From NCBI GenBank assembly GCA_947176035.1, contig CAMWPJ010000008.1, forward strand, positions 1 through 34,000: DNA of 34,000 nucleotides, read 5' to 3'. The stretch comes from an uncultured Clostridia bacterium (GTDB lineage Bacteria; Bacillota; Clostridia; Oscillospirales; Acutalibacteraceae). Within the stretch, counting starts at the first letter, position 1, and every line of letters begins with the position of its first letter. Positions 17,639 to 27,874 of this stretch are shown one piece after another. The translations under genes and the position numbers were made by a program. A model generated the notes under the pieces. That model was not told the origin of the DNA. It saw only the letters and a program-made list of their open reading frames with translations, and did no database searches.

Positions 17639-18262
17639 ATGGCACAGGTTCAGGTTTATAACCAGGAAGGTAAGAAAACTTCAAAAATGGAACTTGCTGA
17701 TTCAGTTTTCGCTATTGAGCCAAACACATCAGCAATGCATCTTGCAGTTGTTAGCTATCTTGCTAATCAGCGTCAGGGCACACAGTCAACTCTCACTCGT
17801 TCAGAAGTAAGCGGTGGCGGTGCAAAGCCTTGGAGACAGAAGGGTACAGGTCGTGCTCGTCAGGGTTCAACTCGCAGCCCACAGTGGACACACGGTGGTA
17901 TTGCTCTTGGTCCAAAGCCAAGAAAGTATAAGGTAAACCTTAACAAGAAAGTTAAGAGACTTGCTATGAAGTCTGCACTTTCAACTAAGGTTGCTGCTGA
18001 AGAAATGATGGTAATCAACAAGGTTGAGCTTGAGACAATCAAGACTAAGGCTGTTGTTGAGATGCTTTCAAAGCTTAAGACAGCTAAGAAAACTCTTATC
18101 GTTACAGCAGAGAGCGATGAGAAAATTTACAAGAGTGCTCGTAACATTGAGGGCGTAAAGGTTGTTACAGTTAACACACTTTGTGTTTATGATATTCTCA
18201 ACTGTGACTCATTCGTAGTTCTCAAGGACGCAGCTAAGAAAATTGAGGAGGTATATGCATAA
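17639..18262 (+). CDS. rplD: 50S ribosomal protein L4
   Basis: TRSEVSGGGAKPWRQKGTGRARQGSTRSPQWTHGGIALGPKPR. Confidence 0.97.
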   Translation: MAQVQVYNQEGKKTSKMELADSVFAIEPNTSAMHLAVVSYLANQRQGTQSTLTRSEVSGGGAKPWRQKGTGRARQGSTRSPQWTHGGIALGPKPRKYKVNLNKKVKRLAMKSALSTKVAAEEMMVINKVELETIKTKAVVEMLSKLKTAKKTLIVTAESDEKIYKSARNIEGVKVVTVNTLCVYDILNCDSFVVLKDAAKKIEEVYA

Positions 18263-18558
18263 TGAAAACAGCTCAGGATATTATCCTTAAGCCTATTATC
18301 ACTGAGGAATCAATGATGGGCATTATGGTTAAGAAATATACCTTCAAGGTTGCAAAGGATGCTAATAAAATTGAAATCGCTAAGGCTATTGAGACTGTTT
18401 TCCCGGGCACAGAGGTTGCTAAGGTTAACACAATCAATGTTCGCGGCCGCAAGCGTCGTCAGGGTATGAACGTTGGCTACACTCCATCTTGGAAAAAGGC
18501 AATTGTTACTCTTACTGAGGATTCAAAGGAAATCGAATTCTTCAACGATATGATGTAA
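18262..18558 (+). CDS. rplW: 50S ribosomal protein L23
   Basis: IILKPIITEESM...YTFKVAKDANKIEIAKAIETVF; overlaps rplD stop. Confidence 0.96.
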   Translation: MKTAQDIILKPIITEESMMGIMVKKYTFKVAKDANKIEIAKAIETVFPGTEVAKVNTINVRGRKRRQGMNVGYTPSWKKAIVTLTEDSKEIEFFNDMM

Positions 18559-18692
18559 TCGCATCTATACCTATTATATAAATAGTAGGGAGCGGTTACA
18601 TATCGCTCCGATAAAGCAACAAAATGATTTCGGATGATGAGGTATGAAAGGTGCCATCCTTTCGCAAAGTTATCCGGAAAGGAGAAAAAATA
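18559..18692 (+). promoter_or_regulatory. structured rplW-rplB intergenic region (candidate rplB leader)
   Basis: GGAGCG/CGCTCC, CGGAT/ATCCG and GAAAGG/CCTTTC pairings; long gap inside an otherwise compact operon. Confidence 0.5.
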
Positions 18693-19526
18693 ATGGCAAT
18701 TAAAAATTATAAGCCAACCACTCCTTCAAGAAGAAATATGTCAGTAACTGATTATTCTTCACTTTCAAAGGTTGCTCCTGAAAGATCTTTGCTTGAGCCA
18801 CTCAGCAAAAAGTCAGGCCGTAACTCATATGGTAGAATAACAGTTCGTCATCGTGGTGGCGGAAACAGAAGAAAGTATCGTATTATCGACTTCAAGAGAA
18901 ATAAGTTTGATGTACCTGCAACTGTTAAGACAATCGAGTACGATCCAAACAGAAGCGCACACATTGCACTTATTCAGTATGAAGATGGCGTAAAGAGCTA
19001 TATCACAGCTCCTGAAGGTCTTAAAGTTGGCGACACTGTAATGGCAGGTCCTAACGCAGATATCGTAGCAGGTAATGCTCTTGCTCTTAAGGATATGCCT
19101 GTTGGTACAATCGTACACAACGTAGAGCTTTATCCGGGCAACGGTGCTCAGCTTGCTCGTTCAGCTGGTAACAGTGCTCAGCTTATGGCACTTGAGGGTG
19201 CATATGCACTTCTCAGACTCCCATCAGGCGAGCTCAGAAATGTACCAAGAGATTGTATGGCAACAGTTGGTGTTGTTGGCAACACTGACCACGCTAATGT
19301 TAAAATCGGTAAAGCCGGTCGTAAGCGCAACATGGGCTGGAGACCAACAGTACGTGGTTCTGTTATGAACCCGAATGACCACCCTCACGGTGGTGGTGAA
19401 GGTAAATCACCTATCGGCCGTCCGGGTCCTTGTACTCCTTGGGGCAAGCCTGCTCTTGGTTATAAGACACGTAATAAGAAGAAGGCATCTAACAAGATGA
19501 TCGTTCGCCGTCGTAACGGTAAATAA
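18693..19526 (+). CDS. rplB: 50S ribosomal protein L2
   Basis: [58 protein letters not shown]; start at 18693 with SD aaaggag. Confidence 0.97.
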   Translation: MAIKNYKPTTPSRRNMSVTDYSSLSKVAPERSLLEPLSKKSGRNSYGRITVRHRGGGNRRKYRIIDFKRNKFDVPATVKTIEYDPNRSAHIALIQYEDGVKSYITAPEGLKVGDTVMAGPNADIVAGNALALKDMPVGTIVHNVELYPGNGAQLARSAGNSAQLMALEGAYALLRLPSGELRNVPRDCMATVGVVGNTDHANVKIGKAGRKRNMGWRPTVRGSVMNPNDHPHGGGEGKSPIGRPGPCTPWGKPALGYKTRNKKKASNKMIVRRRNGK

Positions 19527-19546
19527 GAAGAAAGGAGAAGATTAAA

Positions 19547-19819
19547 ATGAGTAGAAGTACTAAAAAAGGACCTTTTGTCGAAGAAAGTCTTTACAAAAAG
19601 GTTGAGGCACTTAATGCTGCAGGTGACAAGCAGGTTATCAAGACCTGGTCAAGAAGTTCAACAATCTTCCCTGAATTCGTAGGACACACATTTGCTGTTC
19701 ATGATGGAAGAAAGCATGTTCCTGTATATGTTACAGAGGATATGGTTGGACACAAGCTTGGTGAGTTTGCACCAACAAGAACATTCAGAGGCCACGCTGG
19801 CTCAAAGACATCTAAGTAA
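19547..19819 (+). CDS. rpsS: 30S ribosomal protein S19
   Basis: [15 protein letters not shown]...[31 protein letters not shown]. Confidence 0.97.
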   Translation: MSRSTKKGPFVEESLYKKVEALNAAGDKQVIKTWSRSSTIFPEFVGHTFAVHDGRKHVPVYVTEDMVGHKLGEFAPTRTFRGHAGSKTSK

Positions 19820-19836
19820 TCGAAAGGAGAATTATT

Positions 19837-20175
19837 ATGGAAGCAACAGCAAAAGCAACATATGTCCGTATCTCTCCTCGAAAGGTGCAGATTGTTCTTG
19901 ATCTTATCAGAAATCAGCCTGCTGACAAGGCTATGGCTATTCTTCAGTACACACCAAAAGCTGCTTGTGAGCCTGTTATGAAGGTTCTTAAGTCAGCAAT
20001 GGCAAACGCTGAGAACAATAACAATATGGACGTATCAAGATTAGTAGTAAGCTACTGCAATGCAACTCCTGGTCCTACTCTTAAGAGAATCCAGGCTAGA
20101 GCACAGGGCAGAGCTTTCAGAATCAATAAGAGAACATCACACATCACCATTACCGTTAAGGAAATGGAAGACTAA
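19837..20175 (+). CDS. rplV: 50S ribosomal protein L22
   Basis: YVRISPRKVQIVLDLIRNQPADKAMAIL; ARAQGRAFRINKRTSHITI. Confidence 0.96.
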   Translation: MEATAKATYVRISPRKVQIVLDLIRNQPADKAMAILQYTPKAACEPVMKVLKSAMANAENNNNMDVSRLVVSYCNATPGPTLKRIQARAQGRAFRINKRTSHITITVKEMED

Positions 20176-20193
20176 GCGAGGAGGTAAAGTTAA

Positions 20194-20886
20194 ATGGGAC
20201 AGAAATGTAATCCAACCGGTTTAAGAATCGGCGTTATTAAGAACTGGGACTCTCGCTGGTATGCAAAGAAGGGTGAGTTCGGCGATACACTTGTAGAAGA
20301 TTACAATCTTCGTAAGTATCTCCTTGACACTCTTTACGGTGCAGGTGTTCCAAAGGTAGAAATCGAAAGAGATGCTAAGAGAGTAAGAATCAACATCCAC
20401 TGCGCAAAGCCGGGTATGGTTATCGGTAAGCAGGGTGCTGAAATCGAAAAGCTCAAGGCTATCTGTGCAAAGAAGTTAGGCAAGAATGCTAACGAAGTAT
20501 TCATCAACATTGTTGAGATTAAGCAGCCTGACCTTGATGCAACACTCGTAGCACAGAGCATTGCTCAGCAGCTTGAGAGACGTGTATCTTTCAGAAGAGC
20601 TGTTAAGGGTGCTATCAGAAATACAATGAGACTTGGCGCTCGTGGTATTAAGATTATGGTTTCAGGCAGAATCGGCGGTGCAGAAATCGCTCGTTCTGAG
20701 ACTTATAAAGAGGGTACAATTCCTCTTCAGACACTTCGTGCTGACATCGATTACGGCTTTGCTGAGGCAAAGACAACTTATGGCAGAATCGGTGTTAAGA
20801 CCTGGATTTATCAGGGCGAAGTTCTCCATGAATCTCGTAATAAGAATAAGAAGAGATCAAATCGTAAGGAAGGGGGAAAAAGATAA
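20194..20886 (+). CDS. rpsC: 30S ribosomal protein S3
   Basis: [42 protein letters not shown]. Confidence 0.97.
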   Translation: MGQKCNPTGLRIGVIKNWDSRWYAKKGEFGDTLVEDYNLRKYLLDTLYGAGVPKVEIERDAKRVRINIHCAKPGMVIGKQGAEIEKLKAICAKKLGKNANEVFINIVEIKQPDLDATLVAQSIAQQLERRVSFRRAVKGAIRNTMRLGARGIKIMVSGRIGGAEIARSETYKEGTIPLQTLRADIDYGFAEAKTTYGRIGVKTWIYQGEVLHESRNKNKKRSNRKEGGKR

Positions 20887-21311
20887 TGCTCTTACCTAAG
20901 CGTGTAAAACACAGAAAGCAGCACAGAGGCCGTATGACCGGTGCAGCTACAAGAGGTAATAAGGTAACTTATGGTGAGTTTGGTCTTCAGACTACTGAGC
21001 CAGCATGGATTACAGCAGCACAGATTGAAGCTGCCCGTATTGCTATGACACGTTACACTAAGCGTGGCGGTAAAGTATGGATCAAGATTTTCCCTGATAA
21101 GCCTATTACAGCAAGACCTGCCGATACTCGTATGGGTAAAGGTAAAGGTAACGTTGACTACTGGGTAGCAGTAGTTAAGCCGGGCAGAGTTATGTTTGAA
21201 CTCGGCGGCGTAAGCGAGGAAGTAGCTCGTGAGGCTATGAGACTCGCAGCAAACAAGCTTCCTGTAAAATGTAAGTTTGTTAAGAAAGAAGAAGAGGGAG
21301 GCGAGCAGTAA
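20886..21311 (+). CDS. rplP: 50S ribosomal protein L16
   Basis: [35 protein letters not shown]. Confidence 0.97.
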   Translation: MLLPKRVKHRKQHRGRMTGAATRGNKVTYGEFGLQTTEPAWITAAQIEAARIAMTRYTKRGGKVWIKIFPDKPITARPADTRMGKGKGNVDYWVAVVKPGRVMFELGGVSEEVAREAMRLAANKLPVKCKFVKKEEEGGEQ

Positions 21312-21514
21312 TGAAAGCATCAGAAATCAAGGCTCTTTCAGCAGATCAGAGAGCAGCAAAGCTTGCAGAGCTCAAAGAAGAGCTTTTCAACCTTCACTTT
21401 CAGCAGGCTATCAATCAGCTCGACAACCCTATGAGAATTAAAGCAGTCAAGAAAGATATCGCTCGTATCAAAACAGTTGAGAGAGCTATCGAACTTGAAA
21501 ATGCTAATTCTTAA
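21311..21514 (+). CDS. rpmC: 50S ribosomal protein L29
   Basis: [43 protein letters not shown]. Confidence 0.95.
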   Translation: MKASEIKALSADQRAAKLAELKEELFNLHFQQAINQLDNPMRIKAVKKDIARIKTVERAIELENANS

Positions 21515-21532
21515 GAAGGAGGTAACTGAATA

Positions 21533-21787
21533 ATGGAAAGAAACCTCAGAAAAACAAGAGTAGGTATTGTAACAAGCGACAAGATGGACAAAACCGTTGT
21601 TGTAACAATTAAGGATAAGGTTCGTCATCCGCTTTACAATAAGATTGTTAACCGTACTGTAAAGTACAAGGCACACGACGAGAATAACGAATGCGGTGTT
21701 GGTGATAAGGTTCTCATTATGGAATGTCGCCCATACAGCAAGGATAAGAGATGGCGTGTGGTTGAAATCGTTGAGAAAGCTAAATAA
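21533..21787 (+). CDS. rpsQ: 30S ribosomal protein S17
   Basis: [39 protein letters not shown]. Confidence 0.96.
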   Translation: MERNLRKTRVGIVTSDKMDKTVVVTIKDKVRHPLYNKIVNRTVKYKAHDENNECGVGDKVLIMECRPYSKDKRWRVVEIVEKAK

Positions 21788-21810
21788 TCGTTACGATTTA
21801 CAGCTTTTTT
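21776..21810 (+). terminator. weak terminator-like hairpin at rpsQ/rplN junction
   Basis: AAAGCT-aaat/AATCG-tta-CGATT/tac-AGCTTT followed by TTT; overlaps the rpsQ stop; AU-rich. Confidence 0.35.
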
Positions 21811-21883
21811 ATAATTTAGTCAATTAAAATAATAACTGCAACTTAGCAAAGTGTTATTTTGCAGTACGAAGGAGGAAATTGCT

Positions 21884-22252
21884 GTGTTACAACAAGAAAG
21901 TCGTCTTAAAGTAGCAGACAACACAGGTGCTAAAGAGCTTCTTTGCATTAGAGTTCTCGGCGGTTCAGGCAGAAGATATGCAAATATCGGCGATGTAATC
22001 GTTGCAAGTGTAAAGAAAGCAGCTCCCGGTGGTATTGTTAAAAAGGGCGAAGTTGTTAAGGCAGTCATCGTTCGTACAACTAAAGGTGTACGTCGTGACG
22101 ACGGTCAGTATATTCGTTTTGACGAGAATGCTGCCGTAATTATTAAAGAGGATAAAACTCCTCGTGGCACTCGTATTTTTGGACCTGTTGCTCGTGAGCT
22201 TCGTGAGAAGGATTATATGAAAATCCTTTCACTCGCTCCCGAAGTACTTTAA
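21884..22252 (+). CDS. rplN: 50S ribosomal protein L14
   Basis: [39 protein letters not shown] start at 21884 preceded by ggagg, preferred over the ORF-track 21851 start. Confidence 0.96.
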   Translation: MLQQESRLKVADNTGAKELLCIRVLGGSGRRYANIGDVIVASVKKAAPGGIVKKGEVVKAVIVRTTKGVRRDDGQYIRFDENAAVIIKEDKTPRGTRIFGPVARELREKDYMKILSLAPEVL

Positions 22253-22267
22253 TGGAGGTGCGATGAT

Positions 22268-22570
22268 ATGAGCAAAATGTTTGTAAAAACCGGTGATACT
22301 GTATTAGTACTCAGCGGTAAATCAAAGGGTGTTAAGGGCGAGGTTATCGCTGTAAGTCCTAAAGAGGATAAGGTTATCGTTAAGAAGGTAAACGTTGTTA
22401 CAAAGCACGTTAAGCCTCGTAAGATGGGCGAGCCTGGCGGACTTATTGAAGTTGAATCAGCTCTTTACGCATCAAAAGTACAATTAGTATGTCCTAAGTG
22501 CGGTGAGGCAACTCGCGTTGGCCGTAAGGACGGTAACCGCGTTTGTAAAAAATGCGGCGCTGAATTTTAA
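22268..22570 (+). CDS. rplX: 50S ribosomal protein L24
   Basis: VKTGDTVLVLSGKSKGVKGEVIAV KOW motif; C-terminal CPKC...CKKC ribbon. Confidence 0.96.
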   Translation: MSKMFVKTGDTVLVLSGKSKGVKGEVIAVSPKEDKVIVKKVNVVTKHVKPRKMGEPGGLIEVESALYASKVQLVCPKCGEATRVGRKDGNRVCKKCGAEF

Positions 22571-22589
22571 GTAAGGGAGGAACATAACA

Positions 22590-23132
22590 ATGGCAGCAGT
22601 ATTAAAAGAAACATATAAAAATGATATTGCACCTGCATTGATGAAGAAATTCGGATACAAATCTGTTATGCAAATCCCAAAGCTTGACAAGATTGTTATC
22701 AATGTTGGTTGCGGTGAAGCACGTGAAAACTCAAAGGTTGTAGATGCTATCATCACAGATCTTCAGACAATTACAGGTCAGAGACCGGTAGTTTGTCGTG
22801 CTAAGAAGTCAGTTGCTAACTTCAAACTCCGTGAGGGTATGCCAATCGGTGTTAAGGTTACACTTCGTGGTGACAGAATGTATGAATTCCTTGAGAGATT
22901 TTTCAATCTCGCACTTCCAAGAGTTCGTGACTTCAGAGGTATCAACCCTAACTCATTTGACGGCCGTGGTAACTACGCTATGGGTGTTAAGGAGCAGTTG
23001 ATTTTCCCTGAAATCGATTATGATAAGATTGATGCTGTTCGTGGTATGGACATCATCATGGTAACAACTGCAAACACTGACGAAGAGGCTCGTGAGCTTC
23101 TTAAGTTAATGGGCGCACCATTTGCAGAGTAA
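22590..23132 (+). CDS. rplE: 50S ribosomal protein L5
   Basis: [50 protein letters not shown]. Confidence 0.97.
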   Translation: MAAVLKETYKNDIAPALMKKFGYKSVMQIPKLDKIVINVGCGEARENSKVVDAIITDLQTITGQRPVVCRAKKSVANFKLREGMPIGVKVTLRGDRMYEFLERFFNLALPRVRDFRGINPNSFDGRGNYAMGVKEQLIFPEIDYDKIDAVRGMDIIMVTTANTDEEARELLKLMGAPFAE

Positions 23133-23144
23133 GGAGGGATTATC

Positions 23145-23330
23145 GTGGCAAAGACATCTATGAAAGTTAAGGCTGCTAAGCCTGCTAAGTATTCAACAAG
23201 ACAGTATAACAGATGCAAAATCTGCGGTAGACCTCATGCTTATCTTCGTAAGTACGGTGTATGCAGAATCTGCTTCAGAGAGCTCGCTCACAAGGGTGAG
23301 ATTCCTGGCGTTAAGAAATCATCTTGGTAA
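23145..23330 (+). CDS. rpsN: 30S ribosomal protein S14 type Z (zinc-binding)
   Basis: 61 aa with [41 protein letters not shown] start. Confidence 0.96.
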   Translation: MAKTSMKVKAAKPAKYSTRQYNRCKICGRPHAYLRKYGVCRICFRELAHKGEIPGVKKSSW

Positions 23331-23368
23331 GAACTGAGAATTGCTAATCTAATAAGGAGGAATTATCA

Positions 23369-23767
23369 ATGCATATTACAGATCCAATCGCTGATATGCT
23401 TACAAGAGTTCGTAATGCAAATTCAGCAAAGCACGATACAGTAGATATTCCTGCGTCAAACATGAAGAAGGCAATTGCTCAGATTCTTGTTGATGAAGGT
23501 TATATCAAAGGTTATAAAGTTATTGAAGACGGCAAGCAGGGTGTTATCCGTGTAACACTTAAGTACGGCGAGGGCAAGAGCCAGGTTATCACTGGTCTTC
23601 GCAGAGTATCAAAGCCAGGTCTTCGTATTTATTCAAACGTTGAGGATATGCCTAAGGTTATGAAGGGACTCGGTATTGCTATCGTTTCAACTTCAAAGGG
23701 CATTATGACAGACAGAGAAGCTCGTGACCGCAATGTTGGCGGCGAGGTTTTAGCATTCATTTGGTAA
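23369..23767 (+). CDS. rpsH: 30S ribosomal protein S8
   Basis: [54 protein letters not shown]. Confidence 0.97.
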   Translation: MHITDPIADMLTRVRNANSAKHDTVDIPASNMKKAIAQILVDEGYIKGYKVIEDGKQGVIRVTLKYGEGKSQVITGLRRVSKPGLRIYSNVEDMPKVMKGLGIAIVSTSKGIMTDREARDRNVGGEVLAFIW

Positions 23768-23782
23768 GGAGGGACAGTAAGG

Positions 23783-24322
23783 ATGTCACGTATAGGTTTA
23801 AAGCCAATTACAATTCCTGCCGGTGTTGATGTAAACATCAATGCAAATACTGTTACCGTTAAGGGACCAAATGGTACTCTTTCAATGGATGCACATCCTA
23901 ACATGGCTATCAGTGTTGAAGGCAGCGAGATCATCGTTAGCAGACCTAACGATGCAAAAGAAAACAGATCTCTTCATGGCCTTACCCGTACACTTGTTGC
24001 AAATATGGTTACAGGTGTTACAGAAGGCTTCAAGAAGACTTTAGAGGTTAACGGTGTTGGTTACCGTGTACAGTTACAGGGTACAAATCTTGTTATGAAC
24101 CTTGGTTATTCACATCAGGTTATAATGGAAGCACCGGAGGGTATCAAGATCGAATGTCCGTCAGCAAACAGCATTGTAATCAGTGGTGCTGACAAGCAGA
24201 AGGTTGGTCAGTTCGCAGCTCAGGTTCGCGAGAAGAGACCACCGGAGCCATATAAGGGCAAGGGTATCAAGTACTCAGATGAGCATATCCGTCGTAAAGA
24301 AGGAAAAGCAGGTAAGAAATAA
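23783..24322 (+). CDS. rplF: 50S ribosomal protein L6
   Basis: MSRIGLKPITIPAGVDV; RPPEPYKGKGIKYSDEHIRRKEGKAGKK. Confidence 0.97.
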   Translation: MSRIGLKPITIPAGVDVNINANTVTVKGPNGTLSMDAHPNMAISVEGSEIIVSRPNDAKENRSLHGLTRTLVANMVTGVTEGFKKTLEVNGVGYRVQLQGTNLVMNLGYSHQVIMEAPEGIKIECPSANSIVISGADKQKVGQFAAQVREKRPPEPYKGKGIKYSDEHIRRKEGKAGKK

Positions 24323-24340
24323 GGGAAGGAGTGAAATACA

Positions 24341-24700
24341 ATGGTTTCAAGACAGGATGCCAATAAGGCAAGACAGAAGCGCCACACCAGAGTACGTGGC
24401 AAGATCAGCGGTACTGCTGAGTGTCCAAGACTTAACGTATATCGCTCTCTCAGCAATATTTACGTGCAGTTGATTGACGATGTTGCAGGTGTAACAATTG
24501 CATCAGCATCAACCGTTGAAAAGGAATTCACACAGTATGGCGGTAATGTAGAAGCAGCTAAGGCTGTAGGTAAGACATTAGCAGACAGAGCTAAGGCAAA
24601 GGGCATTGAAAAGTGCGTATTTGACCGCGGCGGTTACGTTTATCACGGACGTGTAGCAGCAGTAGCTGATGGCGCTCGTGAGGGCGGACTTAAGTTCTAA
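24341..24700 (+). CDS. rplR: 50S ribosomal protein L18
   Basis: [60 protein letters not shown]. Confidence 0.97.
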   Translation: MVSRQDANKARQKRHTRVRGKISGTAECPRLNVYRSLSNIYVQLIDDVAGVTIASASTVEKEFTQYGGNVEAAKAVGKTLADRAKAKGIEKCVFDRGGYVYHGRVAAVADGAREGGLKF

Positions 24701-24718
24701 CGAAGGAGGTAAATTTTT

Positions 24719-25219
24719 ATGGCAAAGATTGACGTATCTTCAATGGAGCTTGAAGAAAGAGTTGTAACTATTAACCGTGTATCAAAGACTGTAAAGGGTG
24801 GTAGAATTTTCAAGTTCTCAGCTCTCGTAGTTGTTGGTGACGGTAATGGTCTTGTAGGCTTCGGTATCGGTAAATCAGGCGAAGTTCCTGATGCTATCCG
24901 TAAGGGTATCGAGGACGCTAAGAAGAATGTAATTAAGGTTGCTCTTAAAGGATCAACAATTCCTCACGAGATTAAGGGTAAATTTGGTGCCGGCGAAGTA
25001 TTGCTTATGCCTGCTCCAAAGGGTACCGGTGTTATCGCTGGTGGTCCTGTCCGTGCAGTTGTTGAGACAGTTGGTATCAAGGACATCAGAACAAAGGCTA
25101 TCCGTTCAAATAATCCTTGCAATGTTGTAAGAGCTACAATTGATGGTTTAAGCAAGCTCAGAACAGCTGACCAGGTTGCAGCAGTTCGCGGCAAGTCAAC
25201 CAAAGAAATTTTAGGTTAA
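24719..25219 (+). CDS. rpsE: 30S ribosomal protein S5
   Basis: [53 protein letters not shown]. Confidence 0.97.
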   Translation: MAKIDVSSMELEERVVTINRVSKTVKGGRIFKFSALVVVGDGNGLVGFGIGKSGEVPDAIRKGIEDAKKNVIKVALKGSTIPHEIKGKFGAGEVLLMPAPKGTGVIAGGPVRAVVETVGIKDIRTKAIRSNNPCNVVRATIDGLSKLRTADQVAAVRGKSTKEILG

Positions 25220-25232
25220 GGAGGGTGGAACA

Positions 25233-25412
25233 ATGGCAGATATTAAAATCAAGCTTACAAAGAGCTTAATTGGCAGCAAAGCAGACCAGATTGCCACCGC
25301 CCACTCACTTGGTCTTCGTAAAATCGGCAACACAACAGTTCAGCCTGACAATGCTCAGACTCAGGGTAAGCTTGCTAAGATTGCTCACCTTGTAACTGTT
25401 GTAGAAGAATAA
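25233..25412 (+). CDS. rpmD: 50S ribosomal protein L30
   Basis: 59-aa ORF missing from the supplied track: [61 protein letters not shown] ggagg, conserved position. Confidence 0.96.
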   Translation: MADIKIKLTKSLIGSKADQIATAHSLGLRKIGNTTVQPDNAQTQGKLAKIAHLVTVVEE

Positions 25413-25426
25413 GGGGAGGTGCAGAT

Positions 25427-25870
25427 ATGAAATTACATGAACTTTCTCCTGCAGAAGGCTCTAAAAAGAGCGTAAAAAGAGTTGGTAGAGGTACTGCTTC
25501 AGGTCAGGGCAAGACTTCAGGTAAAGGCCAGAAGGGTCAGAAGTCACGTTCAGGCTACAGCAGACGTGCAGGCTTTGAAGGTGGTCAGATGCCACTTCAG
25601 AGACGTGTACCAAAGAGAGGTTTCAACAACATTTTTGCAACTGAGTATGCAATCGTTAATCTTTCAACACTCAATGATAGATTTGAAGATGGTGCTACTG
25701 TAGATGCACAGGCACTTATCGATGCAGGCGTAATCAAGAAGACACTCGATGGTGTTAAGATTCTTGGTAAGGGCGAAATCACAAAGGCACTTACAGTTAA
25801 GGTAACTGCTGTCAGTGAGTCAGCTAAAGCAAAAATTGAGGCTGCAGGTGGTAAGGTGGAGGTGCTCTAA
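25427..25870 (+). CDS. rplO: 50S ribosomal protein L15
   Basis: [43 protein letters not shown]. Confidence 0.97.
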   Translation: MKLHELSPAEGSKKSVKRVGRGTASGQGKTSGKGQKGQKSRSGYSRRAGFEGGQMPLQRRVPKRGFNNIFATEYAIVNLSTLNDRFEDGATVDAQALIDAGVIKKTLDGVKILGKGEITKALTVKVTAVSESAKAKIEAAGGKVEVL

Positions 25871-27220
25871 ATGATTAAAACCATCGTAAATGCGTGGAAA
25901 GTAGCTGAAATCCGTAAAAAGATTTTATTTACTGCATTTATTATCCTCGTTTTCAGAATAGGTTCAGTCATTCCGGTACCTTTCCTCAACATTGTTGATG
26001 AAATTAGTGTTGGTAAGGGAAACACAATTCTCACTTATTTGAGTTTGATGACAGGTAGTGCATTCACATACGGAACTATTTTCGCTATGTCAATTACTCC
26101 ATACATCAACGCTTCAATCATAATGCAGCTGCTTGCAGTTGCAATCCCTGCACTTGAAAGATTGCAGAAGGAAGGCGAAGAAGGCAGAAAGAAGATTGCT
26201 TCAATCACTCGTTTTGTTACTGTAGTGCTTGGTCTTCTTCAGTCACTTGCTTATTTCTTCTATCTTCGTGCAAATAATTACTTGATGACAGATGTTAACG
26301 GTGCTGCATTTACAGGCTTTGATGCTGTATTCCAGGCTCTCGTTATTATACTTGTTCTTACAGCAGGTACAGCTGTTATCATGTGGCTTGGTGAACAGAT
26401 TACAATCAGCGGTATAGGTAATGGTATTTCAATTATCCTTTTTGCCGGTATCGTATCTAGATTCCCAACACTCATTAAGCAGTTATTCCAGTATCTCGAT
26501 ACAGGTAGAGTTGTTTATAGAGTTCTTGTTCCGGTTGTATGTGTAATCTTCCTTTTGATGATTGCATACATCGTATTTATGGACAATTCAGAGAGAAGAC
26601 TCCCAATCACATATGCAAAGCGTGTTGTTGGCAGAAAGCAGATGGGCGGTCAGTCAACTCATATGCCTATTAAGGTTAATATGAGCGGCGTACTTCCTGT
26701 AATCTTCGCTTCATCAATTCTCTCTCTTCCGGGAACAGTTCAGATGTTCCTTTCAGCTGATAAGTATGAGGGTACTTTCTGGGAGAAGTTCTTCAATGCA
26801 TTCCAGGGTGACTCTTGGTGGTACGCATTAATGTACTTCCTGCTTATCATATTCTTTGCTTATTTCTACAGTACAATTCAGTACAACCCAATTGAAATGG
26901 CAAACAACCTTCGTAAAAATAATGGCGCAATCCCGGGTATAAGACCTGGCAGACCTACTTCTGATTATATTCTCAGAGTTCTCTCCAGACTTACACTTAT
27001 CGGCGCATTGATGCTTTCAGTAATCGCATTATTCCCGATTATCTATTCACTTGTTTGTGATCTTGCTATTCCGCCACTCACAGAGGGCGGCGAAGACGGC
27101 GGTATGACAATCTCACTCGGCGGTACATCACTTATCATTATGTGCGGTGTTGCTCTTGAGACTGTTCGTCAGCTTGAATCACAGATGATGATGCGTCATT
27201 ATAAAGGCTTCCTTGATTAA
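25871..27220 (+). CDS. secY: preprotein translocase subunit SecY
   Basis: TAFIILVFRIGSVIPVPFLN; SITPYINASIIMQLL; GIRPGRPTSDYILRVLSRLTLIGA. Confidence 0.97.
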   Translation: MIKTIVNAWKVAEIRKKILFTAFIILVFRIGSVIPVPFLNIVDEISVGKGNTILTYLSLMTGSAFTYGTIFAMSITPYINASIIMQLLAVAIPALERLQKEGEEGRKKIASITRFVTVVLGLLQSLAYFFYLRANNYLMTDVNGAAFTGFDAVFQALVIILVLTAGTAVIMWLGEQITISGIGNGISIILFAGIVSRFPTLIKQLFQYLDTGRVVYRVLVPVVCVIFLLMIAYIVFMDNSERRLPITYAKRVVGRKQMGGQSTHMPIKVNMSGVLPVIFASSILSLPGTVQMFLSADKYEGTFWEKFFNAFQGDSWWYALMYFLLIIFFAYFYSTIQYNPIEMANNLRKNNGAIPGIRPGRPTSDYILRVLSRLTLIGALMLSVIALFPIIYSLVCDLAIPPLTEGGEDGGMTISLGGTSLIIMCGVALETVRQLESQMMMRHYKGFLD

Positions 27221-27240
27221 TAGATAAGGAGATAATTATT

Positions 27241-27873
27241 ATGAAACTTATTCTTCTCGGTGCTCCGGGTGCCGGCAAAGGTACTCAGGCGGAAAAGATT
27301 GTTGACAAATATGGTATTCCTGCAATTTCAACAGGTAATATTCTTCGTGCCGCTGTAAAAGACGGCACAGAGATGGGTCTTAAGGCTAAGCAGTATATGG
27401 ATGCTGGTCAGCTTGTTCCTGATGAGGTTGTTATCGGTATTATCAAGGACAGACTTAAAGAAGATGATTGTAAAAACGGATTCATTCTCGATGGCTTCCC
27501 AAGAACAATTCCTCAGGCTCAGGCCCTTGAGGATGCGAATGTTGATATTGACAAGGTTGTTGATATTGAGGTATCAGACGAAGCCATCACTAAGAGAATG
27601 AGCGGTCGCCGCGTGTGTGCTAAGTGTGCTAACTCATACCATCTTGAGTATAAAAAGCCTCAGACCGATGGTGTGTGTGATGCTTGCGGCGGCGAGCTTA
27701 TCCAGCGAAAAGATGATGCTCCCGAAACAGTGCAGGCCAGACTTGCAGAGTATCACGAGATGACAGAGCCTCTTAAGGATTTCTATAAGGGACTTGGTAA
27801 GCTTGTGATTGTTGAGGGACAGGAAGAAGTTGCTGATACAACAGCACTTGTTTTCGCTGCATTGGAGGATTAA
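27241..27873 (+). CDS. adk: adenylate kinase (zinc-finger LID type)
   Basis: MKLILLGAPGAGKGTQAEKI; ILDGFPRTIPQAQAL; CAKCANSYH...CDACGGELIQRKDD. Confidence 0.97.
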   Translation: MKLILLGAPGAGKGTQAEKIVDKYGIPAISTGNILRAAVKDGTEMGLKAKQYMDAGQLVPDEVVIGIIKDRLKEDDCKNGFILDGFPRTIPQAQALEDANVDIDKVVDIEVSDEAITKRMSGRRVCAKCANSYHLEYKKPQTDGVCDACGGELIQRKDDAPETVQARLAEYHEMTEPLKDFYKGLGKLVIVEGQEEVADTTALVFAALED

Positions 27874-27874
27874 C

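Noticed and set aside
20892-21320. 142-aa minus-strand ORF opposite rplP
   Set aside because: Antisense to a highly conserved ribosomal gene, Cys/Leu/Ser-rich composition typical of shadow ORFs, no family motif
21802-21830. Promoter for rplN using TAAAAT at 21825
   Set aside because: The -35 position reads agcttt, no similarity to TTGACA
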